In this document: one piece after another, positions 1 through 8,675 of the stretch
Layout of the letters: each line of letters starts with the position of its first letter
Position numbering within the stretch: the first letter of the stretch is position 1
From: Candidatus Poribacteria bacterium
GTDB lineage: Bacteria > Poribacteria > DTPJ01 > WJIO01
Assembly: GCA_014730235.1 (NCBI GenBank)
Contig: WJIO01000219.1
Location: 1 to 52,559, forward strand
Direction: 5' to 3'
Length of the DNA stretch: 52,559 nt
Made by a program: the position numbers and the translations under genes
Notes under the pieces: generated by a model
What the model saw: the letters and a program-made list of their open reading frames with translations, nothing else
Told to the model about the DNA's origin: nothing
Databases searched by the model: none

Positions 1-83
1 AGTTTTTGTTGATAATAGATATGGAGAGATTTTAGCGTATAATTATGTAAGAAAGGGTTGAAAAAAGGTGGCATGAAATGATA

Positions 84-128
84 TACCTCTCTTGTGTATA
101 TTCATATTTTCTAACTCCAAGAGAGGTA
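84..128 (+). promoter_or_regulatory. Inverted repeat tacctctcttg...caagagaggta in the leader of the transposase gene; right arm includes the likely Shine-Dalgarno (gagagg)
   Basis: Perfect 11-nt arms at 84-94 and 118-128, just upstream of ATG 133. Confidence 0.55.
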
Positions 129-132
129 TTAA

Positions 133-1251
133 ATGAAAAAGAATCATATAGATCCGAAAAGAATTGTAACTGCAATGGAAGATAATTTCAAGTCTGTTTT
201 GACAAAACCCAGTTTGAAGAACATGATACTGTTGGTAATAGCCATATCATTGGCTGACAAGCTTAAGATCAACGAAATAAGCCGTAAGTTACCCACTGAT
301 GTAAGTCACCAGAAAGTCAAACAGACCAGGTTACGTCGGATTCTGAAGCGAACGTATCCCCTTTTTGATATTATGTTTTCCTGGACCAGTTTCGTTGTGA
401 AGAAGGTATATGGTGGAAGCAATGGTGCCATAATGATACTCATAGACGGTGTGTCTCTAAAGTATGATTACAAAGCCTTTGTGGCAGGAATACCTTACAG
501 AAAAAGAAGTATCCCGCTCATGTTTAAGGTATATACAGACCAACAGATAAGAGATATGGTATATCTCAGTGAGAACTGGATAATATGGAAGTTTATGGAT
601 CAAATATATGATTCTATCCAGCATATATTTCCTGGCAGGAGGGTGATATTTGTATTCGACCGGGGCTTTGCTGATGAGAAGCTCATAAGATATCTGAAGT
701 ATATGGGTGCAAACCACATTATGCGAGTTCCTAAGAACGTAGGCATAGAAGCCTTTGAGTATAGAGGAAAGTTATCTTCCTTTGGTCAGCTGGGATATTT
801 CAGGAATATCAAATATCACCTGGGTAAGAAACTGGAAATGAATCTGTTTTGTGGCCACAACCCAAATGATGAAGATGATCCAGTATTCATCATCTCGGAT
901 CTGGATGATGCTCTGGGGGAACTCTACAAGAAGCGTATGGACATAGAAGAGGGATTCAGAGACATCAAGACATTATTTGGCTTCAGACAATTGGTTCTGA
1001 AGAAACCCACTCAATCCAGAATTGAGATACTATTCCTTCTGGCCATCATTAGCATGGGATTACTTTTTCTGCTCTTTGAAAAGTCAGGATACAGGTGGTC
1101 TAAGTTCTACAATACATCATCCACTAAGGAGTTCTCCCTTATACACGTAATCAAGGAAAAAATCAAGGCTGCATGGGTCAATCTCCGGGTGAATCCCTGG
1201 TTCTCTTTGAATTACGTTCGTTTCTACAATATCAATGATGCCTATTCATAA
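133..1251 (+). CDS. IS4-type DDE transposase
   Basis: 372-aa ORF; motifs 'IDGVSL', 'VFDRGFADEKLIRYLKYMGANHIMRVPKN', 'KKRMDIEEGFRDIKTLFG' (DDE with YREK-like region). Confidence 0.85.
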   Translation: MKKNHIDPKRIVTAMEDNFKSVLTKPSLKNMILLVIAISLADKLKINEISRKLPTDVSHQKVKQTRLRRILKRTYPLFDIMFSWTSFVVKKVYGGSNGAIMILIDGVSLKYDYKAFVAGIPYRKRSIPLMFKVYTDQQIRDMVYLSENWIIWKFMDQIYDSIQHIFPGRRVIFVFDRGFADEKLIRYLKYMGANHIMRVPKNVGIEAFEYRGKLSSFGQLGYFRNIKYHLGKKLEMNLFCGHNPNDEDDPVFIISDLDDALGELYKKRMDIEEGFRDIKTLFGFRQLVLKKPTQSRIEILFLLAIISMGLLFLLFEKSGYRWSKFYNTSSTKEFSLIHVIKEKIKAAWVNLRVNPWFSLNYVRFYNINDAYS

Positions 1252-1395
1252 CTTTGTTTCTCTCAAATGTAGGGCTTAGAGCTATATGATGTATGATATT
1301 ACACAAAACTGATGGTGGATCGGAGAAAGTTTTTTTGTTGCTTTTCTTATTTTATCGTGCTATACTCAAACATATTTTTGTTAAGCAGCTAACTT

Positions 1396-1599
1396 AATTA
1401 GTATTCGCTGATTTTCTATTATTGCCTATAGAATTTGTCATTCCTACGAAGTCATGAAACCAGAAAATACGTTATTTTGGAAAACTGTATTCCTGCTTTA
1501 AGCTTTTTGAAAAAGCTTGAGCAAAAAGGAATAAGATTTCCGCAGGAATGACGGGGTTTAATTTTAAATATATTCACAGAAAAGCGATGAATACTAATT
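1396..1599. repeat. MITE-like element with imperfect ~22-bp terminal inverted repeats (aattagtattc...gaatactaatt) and a gtcattcct...aggaatgac core
   Basis: Left end 1396-1417 and right end 1578-1599 are inverted copies with a few mismatches; no ORF inside. Confidence 0.6.
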
Positions 1600-1632
1600 A
1601 GAACTAAATTGGATTATTGAAATATCTTCAGT

Positions 1633-2259
1633 ATGGGTAGAAAAATATCAACCAGCGGAATATACAGGTTAGCATTATATAATCGTTATATATCAGATTT
1701 AGGCAAAGATGACAGTGATTATGTTTCATCCCAGGAGTTGGCCCGGGCCACAGGTCATACTGCTGCACAAGTGCGCAAAGACCTTACATATTACGGTAGT
1801 TTAGGAGAACCGGGTAAGGGATATGAAATAGGGAAACTGAAGACCTTACTTACAGGAATCTTCAATAAAGATAGAATAAGGAATATTATTATTGTTGGGG
1901 TAGGTAATCTTGGTATGGCATTAATGGCCTATGAAGGATTTAAATCTCAACAATTCAATATCATCGCAGCTTTTGATATTGATGTAATGAAAATAGGTAA
2001 ATCTATTGAAGGTGTTAAGATTCATGATATCGCCAATATGGAAACTACTCTAACTGATTTAAATGCGGAAATGGCTATTGTGTCTGTACCTGCATCATCA
2101 GCCCAGGAGGTTATTGATAAACTCGTCTCTGCAGGTATAAAATGTATATTAAACTTCGCTCCAGGCCATTTAAATGTTCCAGAATATGTTAATATACATA
2201 ATGTTGATTTATCCATAGAACTGGATAGATTATATTACCTGCTAAAGAATGTTGAATAA
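1633..2259 (+). CDS. rex: Redox-sensing transcriptional repressor Rex
   Basis: N-terminal wHTH 'SQELARATGHTAAQVRKDLTYYGSLGEPGKGYEI' and Rossmann 'NIIIVGVGNLGMALMAYEGF...AAFDID'. Confidence 0.95.
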   Translation: MGRKISTSGIYRLALYNRYISDLGKDDSDYVSSQELARATGHTAAQVRKDLTYYGSLGEPGKGYEIGKLKTLLTGIFNKDRIRNIIIVGVGNLGMALMAYEGFKSQQFNIIAAFDIDVMKIGKSIEGVKIHDIANMETTLTDLNAEMAIVSVPASSAQEVIDKLVSAGIKCILNFAPGHLNVPEYVNIHNVDLSIELDRLYYLLKNVE

Positions 2260-2284
2260 TTACAGAGGGAAAGGAGTAAAGGTA

Positions 2285-2806
2285 ATGAAAAAAGTAACTA
2301 TAACTATTGCTATAATTGCTGTTTTAACCACCAGTTTCCTGCTTTTTTTTAACCGCAATGGAGCATTTGCTAAAGAATCAGACGCCACTTATGTTCCGGG
2401 AAAAAAGTGCAGAGTTTGCCATATCAAGATATATAAAGCTCAGGACAAAACACCCCACGCCAACAGCTATGAAAATCTGGTTGATGCCGGTGAAGAGACA
2501 AATGAGGCATGTCTTCCATGCCATGTTACCGGATATGGTCAACCGGGTGGTTTTGAAGATGCCAAATCCAGCAAAGGCCTCGCAGGAACTACATGCCAGG
2601 CCTGTCATGGTCCCGGAAGTAAACACGTAGAAAAGGGACTCAGTAAAGAACAGCGAAAAGAAACCATCCAGAAAACACCTAAAGACGCCTGCACTAAATG
2701 TCATAAAACCCATGAACCTCATCCAGATATTGGAGTCAAATCACTACCATCCCTTAAAAAGGAAATGGAAAGATTACAGGAAAGAATAAATGAGCTGGAA
2801 GGATAA
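2285..2806 (+). CDS. Secreted tetraheme cytochrome c (c554-like)
   Basis: Signal peptide MKKVTITIAIIAVLTTSFLLFF; four CxxCH motifs (CRVCH, CLPCH, CQACH, CTKCH). ATG at 2285 follows an aaaggag RBS; the ORF track start 2249 is probably too early. Confidence 0.85.
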   Translation: MKKVTITIAIIAVLTTSFLLFFNRNGAFAKESDATYVPGKKCRVCHIKIYKAQDKTPHANSYENLVDAGEETNEACLPCHVTGYGQPGGFEDAKSSKGLAGTTCQACHGPGSKHVEKGLSKEQRKETIQKTPKDACTKCHKTHEPHPDIGVKSLPSLKKEMERLQERINELEG

Positions 2807-3045
2807 GAAATATAATTCTGATTTCTGGGTATTAAGGTCTTTGTGATTAAAAATTATAGGTTGGATTTATAATGAAGATTGATTAATAAATCGGGTAATA
2901 AATACTAAAATTTAAACCTCACTAAAAAATACCCCTTGATCCACCTTTGGGAAAGGGGGATATGAAATTCTTCTCTCCGCTCAGAATGACAAGCTAAGAG
3001 AATTTTCAAATTATTAATAAACTAAAACCGGAGAGGAATTACCCT

Positions 3046-4029
3046 ATGGCTGACCTTACTACTAATTACATGGGATTTCATTTAAAAAATCCAATTATAG
3101 TATCTGCTTGTAGTCTAACCAATTCTGCCAAAAGGATTAAGCGATGTGCTGATGCAGGCGCAGGAGCCGTAGTTATCAGTTCACTTTTTGAAGAGCAGAT
3201 ACGGAGTGACGCTTTTAATGAAGAGGTGAGTATAAGAATTTCCGGACATCCGGAAGCTATGAATTATATTGAAAACATGAGTATGCTTCTTGGGCCAAGT
3301 AAATATATAAACCTGATTAAGGAAGCAAAAAGTTCAGTTTCAATTCCGGTCATTGCCAGCCTTAACTGTGTATCCCATGAATGGTGGATGGATTACGCCC
3401 TACAAATTGAAGAAGCTGGTGCAGATGCCCTTGAATTGAATATTGCAATAATGCCAAATGACCTTAAATGCAGTGATGAAAGTATCGCCAGAATATATTT
3501 TACTATTCTGAAAGAGGTAAAAGACCGTATCAGAATACCTATTGCAGTAAAGCTTGCTCCTTATTTCACCTGTATATCCCGAATGGCTAATGAGCTTAGC
3601 AATCGCGGTGCTGATGCCCTGGTTCTCTTCAATCGCTATTTCCAATTTGATATTAATATTGACAAGCTTAAACTTACTTCAGGATACAGGTTTAGCTCAG
3701 AAAGGGAGATTTATCTCTCACTTAGATGGGTGGCGCTGCTTTATGGACGCATCGAGTCTGATCTGGTCGGGGCGACAGGTATTCACAATGGTGAAGGAGC
3801 TATAAAGCATTTACTAGCAGGGGCTTCTGCTATTCAGATCTGTTCCACTCTATATCTCAACGGTATGAAGCAAATAGAACAAATACTGGGATTCGTGGAT
3901 AAATGGATGGATAATGCAGGTTTTAATTCTATTGACCAGATAAAAGGTAAGATGAGTCAAAAAGAAAGCAAGACCCCGAAGCTATATGAAAGACTTCAAC
4001 ATATTAAATCCCTATCGGGTAACCCCTAG
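3046..4029 (+). CDS. Dihydroorotate dehydrogenase-like protein
   Basis: DHOD-type TIM barrel: 'MADLTTNYMGFHLKNPIIVSACSLT...GADALELNIA...PIAVKLAPYF...GADALVLFNRYFQFDI...GATGIHNGEGAIKHLLAGASAIQICSTLYLNG'. Confidence 0.85.
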   Translation: MADLTTNYMGFHLKNPIIVSACSLTNSAKRIKRCADAGAGAVVISSLFEEQIRSDAFNEEVSIRISGHPEAMNYIENMSMLLGPSKYINLIKEAKSSVSIPVIASLNCVSHEWWMDYALQIEEAGADALELNIAIMPNDLKCSDESIARIYFTILKEVKDRIRIPIAVKLAPYFTCISRMANELSNRGADALVLFNRYFQFDINIDKLKLTSGYRFSSEREIYLSLRWVALLYGRIESDLVGATGIHNGEGAIKHLLAGASAIQICSTLYLNGMKQIEQILGFVDKWMDNAGFNSIDQIKGKMSQKESKTPKLYERLQHIKSLSGNP

Positions 4030-4085
4030 GTTTTCTCCAAAAAAATTTTGCTATTTTTGAAATAGTATGACGAATTTCATTATAA

Positions 4086-4208
4086 GTAATTGTTAAAAAA
4101 TGGATATAATTTAGTTGTCATTCCTGCTTTTGCAGGAATGACAAATTTTGTAATTTACCATCATTATAAAGGTATTTTCTAAACACATTTTTCATTTTTA
4201 ACGATTAC
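4086..4208. repeat. MITE-like repeat family 1; TIR gtaat(c/t)gttaaaaaatg, core tgtcattcctgcttttgcaggaatgaca
   Basis: Near-identical inverted copy of 37263-37386. Confidence 0.85.
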
Positions 4209-4249
4209 TATAAAAAAGCTTAAAATCAATTAACGGAGTAATAGTAATC

Positions 4250-5602
4250 ATGAAAACATTTCGTGGAGGAGTTCATCCTGATTGTAAAAAGGAATCCGCT
4301 GACATTAAGATTGAAAAGGCTGATCTACCTCCTAAATTAATCATTCCACTTCAACAGCATATAGGTGCGCCTGCCCAACCGCTGGTTGAAGTTGGAGATG
4401 AAGTAAAAAAGGGACAGAAAATAGCTGAAGCAGGTGGTTTTGTTTCTGCAAATATACATGCCAGTACCAGCGGCAAAGTAATTGATATTTCAGAATATCT
4501 ATACCCTAATACCATGGGAAGGAAAGCCCTTTCAGCGATAATCGAATCCGACGGTAAGGACGAGCAGGACGAACAGATAAAGCCTTATGAAGCTAAACTG
4601 TTTGATTCAGATGACCTTGTGGATCATATTGAAGGTCAGGAAATACTTGATCTGATCAGGGAAGCGGGTGTTGTAGGTATGGGTGGAGCTACCTTTCCAA
4701 CCGATGTAAAGCTCAATATTCCTCCGGGAAAAGAAATTGACAGCATAATTCTCAACGGCGTGGAATGTGAACCATATGTGACCCCAGACCACAGGCTTAT
4801 GGTAGAAAAACCTGAGAAAGTCGTTGATGGCCTGAGATTTATGATGAAAGCCATCAATGTAAACAGGGGTTTTATCGGCATTGAGATGAATAAGCCCGAT
4901 GCTATTGAATCAATACGGAAAGCAACGGGCAAATATTCAAATATTAAGGTTTTTCCGTTGAAAGTTAAGTATCCACAGGGCTGGGAAAATATACTTATCA
5001 AAGTAATACTTGATCGTGAAGTCCCTCCGGGCAGCCTTCCTCTGGATGTGGGTGTTGTTGTAGCAAATGTAGGAACATCCGCAGCCGTATCAGATGCCGT
5101 AAGACATGGATATCCACTTATAGAAAGGGTTGTTAGCGTAACCGGTTCCGGTATTGCTGAACCCAGAAACCTTTTGGTGAAAATAGGTACACCATTTTTG
5201 CACATTATAGAGCAATGCGGCGGTTTTAAGGGTACAGTAAAGAAGGTTATTGCCGGTGGACCCATGATGGGATTTACCATGTTTGATGTGAATATTCCAG
5301 TAATAAAGGGCACAACTAATATATTAGCTCTTACAGACCAGGAAGTGAAAGAACATGAACCCAAGCCATGTATCAGATGTGGTCGCTGTGTGAATGTATG
5401 TCCGGTTAGGCTTGTGCCGCGTATGATCGCATTGCTGGCAAAGCAGGATGAATTTGAGAAAGCGGAGGAATATAACCCCCTGGATTGCAAGGAATGTGGT
5501 TGTTGTGCATATATCTGTCCTGCAAAGATACCATTGGTGCAGTTAATACAACATGCAAAGGCGGATATTATGGCAAGACAAAGGGCTGCAAAGGCAAAGT
5601 AG
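4250..5602 (+). CDS. rnfC: Electron transport complex subunit RnfC
   Basis: 'TFRGGVHPDCKKE...', 'VVGMGGATFPTDVKL', two 4Fe-4S motifs CIRCGRCVNVCP and CKECGCCAYICP. Confidence 0.95.
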   Translation: MKTFRGGVHPDCKKESADIKIEKADLPPKLIIPLQQHIGAPAQPLVEVGDEVKKGQKIAEAGGFVSANIHASTSGKVIDISEYLYPNTMGRKALSAIIESDGKDEQDEQIKPYEAKLFDSDDLVDHIEGQEILDLIREAGVVGMGGATFPTDVKLNIPPGKEIDSIILNGVECEPYVTPDHRLMVEKPEKVVDGLRFMMKAINVNRGFIGIEMNKPDAIESIRKATGKYSNIKVFPLKVKYPQGWENILIKVILDREVPPGSLPLDVGVVVANVGTSAAVSDAVRHGYPLIERVVSVTGSGIAEPRNLLVKIGTPFLHIIEQCGGFKGTVKKVIAGGPMMGFTMFDVNIPVIKGTTNILALTDQEVKEHEPKPCIRCGRCVNVCPVRLVPRMIALLAKQDEFEKAEEYNPLDCKECGCCAYICPAKIPLVQLIQHAKADIMARQRAAKAK

Positions 5603-5618
5603 AATCGGAGGATGATTC

Positions 5619-7211
5619 ATGGAAGAAAGTCGGTTGATTGTATCAGTTTCTCCCCACATAAGACATAAAGATTCAATTCCCAGGATAATGTGGACAGTGG
5701 CTTTAACCCTGGTACCGGCAGTTCTTGCGGGTATATACTTCTTTGGCCCTCGTGTCCTTCTGCTTTTATTGATTGGCATTGCTTCAGCAGTAGCAACAGA
5801 AGCTGTTTTACAAAAATTTATGAAAAAAGATATCACCGTTTCTGATGGAAGTGCGGTGGTAACTGGTATGCTTTTGGTTATGGTTCTTCCGCCAGGAGTG
5901 CCTTTATGGTTACCTGTAGTGGGTTCGTTTTGCTCTATAGCTTTAGCCAAAGCTGTCTTTGGCGGCTTAGGTTATAACATTTTTAATCCAGCTTTGATAG
6001 GAAGGGCCATACTTGTGGCTTCATTCCCTAGATTTATGACGACATGGTTAATGCCACGAGGTATTGATTCAACTACTGCAGCCACACCTTTAACAATAAT
6101 TAAAACCGGGAATCTGCAAGGCTTGCCATCAATCGGGAACATGTTTATTGGTAAAATAGGCGGCTGTATAGGTGAAACATCGGCCCTGGCTTTGCTTATA
6201 GGTGCTGTATTTTTGTTGATAAGAGGTTATATTATATGGCATATACCTATAAGCTTTGTTGGTACAGTAGCAGTCATAACAGGATTATCTCAGATCGGAG
6301 AATGGAATTTTGCCATGATTCCATACCATATTTTTGGCGGAGGACTGATACTTGGGGCTTTTTACATGGCGACGGACATGGTAACAACCCCTGTAACGAA
6401 AAAGGGGGGTGTAATTTTTGGTATTGGGGCAGGAATAATAACCTGTGTAATCCGATACTGGGGAGGTTATCCAGAAGGTGTGTGTTATAGCATACTTATA
6501 ATGAACGCCTTTACTCCTTTGATAGATAAATACGTCAGACCAAGAAGATTTGGGGTTGTCAGGGATAACGTATTCAATCTTAAAACTGTGCTTATTATAG
6601 TAGCTTTAACTATTACATGTATAATCTCCGCCTTTGCTCTGACCATGGTAAATAACGCCACAAAAGAACGCATCGCCGAACAGAAGCTTTTTGCTCAACT
6701 TCGGTCAGTATCAGAAGCAGTTTTCAGAGATGTAGATTTTGATAACGATCCTATCAAGGATTCTATCACTATTCCTGATTTAGTGGATGAGGACAATAAT
6801 CCCAAGCTTATCAGCATAGGTAAGCGCGGTGATGAAGTCATTGCTGTTGCATTTAAGCATACGGGTGAAGGTTATGGTGGTCTTATATCTATAATGATTG
6901 GTCTGGATATGGATGGAAAAATAACCGGTATAAAGATCCTTGAACACAGTGAATCCCCGGGAATAGGTTCTAAGATAGAAAATCCTGAATTTTCAAATCA
7001 ATTTAAAGGTAAACATCTGGGAGAAGCCCCTGATGATGAACTGGAAGTCATGGAAGAAGGAGAAGCGGAAGAAAGCTGGCAGATTGAAGGTATAACAGGA
7101 GCAACTATATCCAGTTATGCTGTAACGGAAATATTAAATGAAGCCTTTATGATATTTGATGAATACAAAGACCAAATACTGGAAAAGGCAGCATCGGAAG
7201 GAGGAGAATAA
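5619..7211 (+). CDS. RnfD-RnfG fusion protein
   Basis: Residues 1 to ~310 are RnfD-like membrane domain ('VSVSPHIRHKDSIPRIMWTVALTLVPAVLAGIYFFG...YMATDMVTTPVTKKG'); the rest is RnfG-like (TM helix then FMN-binding domain with 'EGITGATISSYAVTEIL'). Confidence 0.9.
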   Translation: MEESRLIVSVSPHIRHKDSIPRIMWTVALTLVPAVLAGIYFFGPRVLLLLLIGIASAVATEAVLQKFMKKDITVSDGSAVVTGMLLVMVLPPGVPLWLPVVGSFCSIALAKAVFGGLGYNIFNPALIGRAILVASFPRFMTTWLMPRGIDSTTAATPLTIIKTGNLQGLPSIGNMFIGKIGGCIGETSALALLIGAVFLLIRGYIIWHIPISFVGTVAVITGLSQIGEWNFAMIPYHIFGGGLILGAFYMATDMVTTPVTKKGGVIFGIGAGIITCVIRYWGGYPEGVCYSILIMNAFTPLIDKYVRPRRFGVVRDNVFNLKTVLIIVALTITCIISAFALTMVNNATKERIAEQKLFAQLRSVSEAVFRDVDFDNDPIKDSITIPDLVDEDNNPKLISIGKRGDEVIAVAFKHTGEGYGGLISIMIGLDMDGKITGIKILEHSESPGIGSKIENPEFSNQFKGKHLGEAPDDELEVMEEGEAEESWQIEGITGATISSYAVTEILNEAFMIFDEYKDQILEKAASEGGE

Positions 7212-7807
7212 TGAGACTGTGGCATGAATTTAACAAAGGCATTATAAAGCAAAACCCGGTATTAAGGCTGGTGCTGGGAATGTGTCCAACGCTGGCAGTC
7301 ACAACAAGTGCTATCAACGGTTTTGCTATGGGCTGTTCGGTTATATTTGTCTTGTTATGTTCAAATATAATTATTTCCCTCTTTCGCAGAGTCATTCCGA
7401 TAAAGGTGAGAATTCCTGTATTTATTGTCATTATAGCAACCTTCGTTACTACTGTTGATCTGGTTATGGCCGGATACTTTCCAGAAATCCACAAGGTATT
7501 AGGTATATTTGTCCCGCTTATAGTTGTAAACTGTATAGTATTGGGAAGGGCTGAGGCCTTTGCATCCAGGCGCTCTATTATAAGCTCAATTGCCGACGCC
7601 CTTGGTATGGGGATCGGTTTTACCCTTACCTTGGTAATTCTTGGAAGCGTAAGGGAAATTTTTGGAAGCGGTACTATATTTGGTGCTGATATTTTAATGA
7701 GGTTTAGTTATCATAAATTTGGTATAATGCTTTTACCACCAGGGGCTTTTATCGCTCTTGGGTTACTTATGGGGTTAATGAATAAACTGACAAAGGAGAC
7801 CAGCTAA
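7211..7807 (+). CDS. rnfE: Electron transport complex subunit RnfE
   Basis: 198-aa membrane protein: 'LWHEFNKGIIKQNPVLRLVLGMCPTLAVTTSAINGFAMG'. Confidence 0.93.
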   Translation: MRLWHEFNKGIIKQNPVLRLVLGMCPTLAVTTSAINGFAMGCSVIFVLLCSNIIISLFRRVIPIKVRIPVFIVIIATFVTTVDLVMAGYFPEIHKVLGIFVPLIVVNCIVLGRAEAFASRRSIISSIADALGMGIGFTLTLVILGSVREIFGSGTIFGADILMRFSYHKFGIMLLPPGAFIALGLLMGLMNKLTKETS

Positions 7808-8385
7808 TGGAATTATTTCTCATATTCATCGGAGCTGTTTTAGTTAATAACTTCGTACTTACAAGGTTTTTGGGAATATGTCCGTTTTTGGGTCAATCTC
7901 AGAATATGAAATTAGCTTTTGGTATGGGAATGTCGGTTATATTCGTAATGACCCTTACATCAATAACCACAAATCTCATACATACTTATATACTTGTACC
8001 TCTTGAACTGAAATATCTGGTAACCGTTTCTTTTATTTTGGTAATTGCTTCGCTGGTGCAGTTGGTGGATATAGTGTTACAAAAGTTAATGCCTATGTTA
8101 CATCAATCTATGGGTATATATCTTGTTCTAATAACAACAAACTGTGCTATACTCGGACTTGCTTTGCTGAATGTTGTAAAGGAATATAATTTCGCAAAAA
8201 GCTTGGTATTTGGATTTAGCGCAGGAGTGGGTTTTACCCTGGCCCTGATTATAATTGCTGGAATAAGGGAACGCCTGGAACTTGCCGATATTCCTAAACC
8301 TTTACGGGGATTTCCTATAACCCTTATTATAGCAGGATTGCTATCAATAGCTTTTATGGGATTTACCGGTCTGGTGAAAATGTAA
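7807..8385 (+). CDS. rnfA: Electron transport complex subunit RnfA
   Basis: 192-aa membrane protein: 'MELFLIFIGAVLVNNFVLTRFLGICPFLGQSQNMKLAFGMG'. Confidence 0.95.
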   Translation: MELFLIFIGAVLVNNFVLTRFLGICPFLGQSQNMKLAFGMGMSVIFVMTLTSITTNLIHTYILVPLELKYLVTVSFILVIASLVQLVDIVLQKLMPMLHQSMGIYLVLITTNCAILGLALLNVVKEYNFAKSLVFGFSAGVGFTLALIIIAGIRERLELADIPKPLRGFPITLIIAGLLSIAFMGFTGLVKM

Positions 8386-8393
8386 AAATAAAT

Positions 8394-8496
8394 AGTTCTT
8401 CCGGGTTTAGTATGGTAAAGACAAGAAACTTTTTATGCTATCATTCCTGATTTCGCAGGAATGACAACTAAATTATATCCATTTTTTAACGATTAT
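8394..8496. repeat. Chimeric MITE-like repeat: left half from family 2, right half from family 1, joined at the common palindromic core
   Basis: agttcttccgggtttagtatggtaaagacaagaaactttttatgcta (family 2 arm) + tcattcctgatttcgcaggaatgac + aactaaattatatccattttttaacgatta (family 1 arm). Confidence 0.75.
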
Positions 8497-8675
8497 AGAT
8501 ATGGTATATTTTGCTTGCAAATTTTAATATATTGAGGTATAAGAATATAAACAGTTAATCCAAGGGGGTGATAAGTTATAGCTCAGAGCGAATAAATATA
8601 ATTGAAACTTAAACTTTATTGTAACTAACAAAACGCTTAAAAACTAATCTAAAAAACAATTACGGAGGGAACAGA

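Noticed and set aside
1379-1396. TTGTTAAGCAGCTAACTT as a Rex operator
   Set aside because: Only one half-site fits TTGTTAA-N4-TTAACAA; the second arm has three mismatches, and it is over 200 bp from rex.
2358-2722. Alternative-frame and antisense ORFs over the cytochrome gene
   Set aside because: The CxxCH frame is clearly the coding one.
2930-3000. taccccttgatccacctttgggaaagggggat...cagaatgacaagct as another MITE copy
   Set aside because: It shares only short words with the other families and I could not define both ends.
4636-5490. 284-aa minus-strand ORF antisense to rnfC
   Set aside because: Shadow ORF: no domain, no RBS context, and rnfC on the plus strand is unambiguous.
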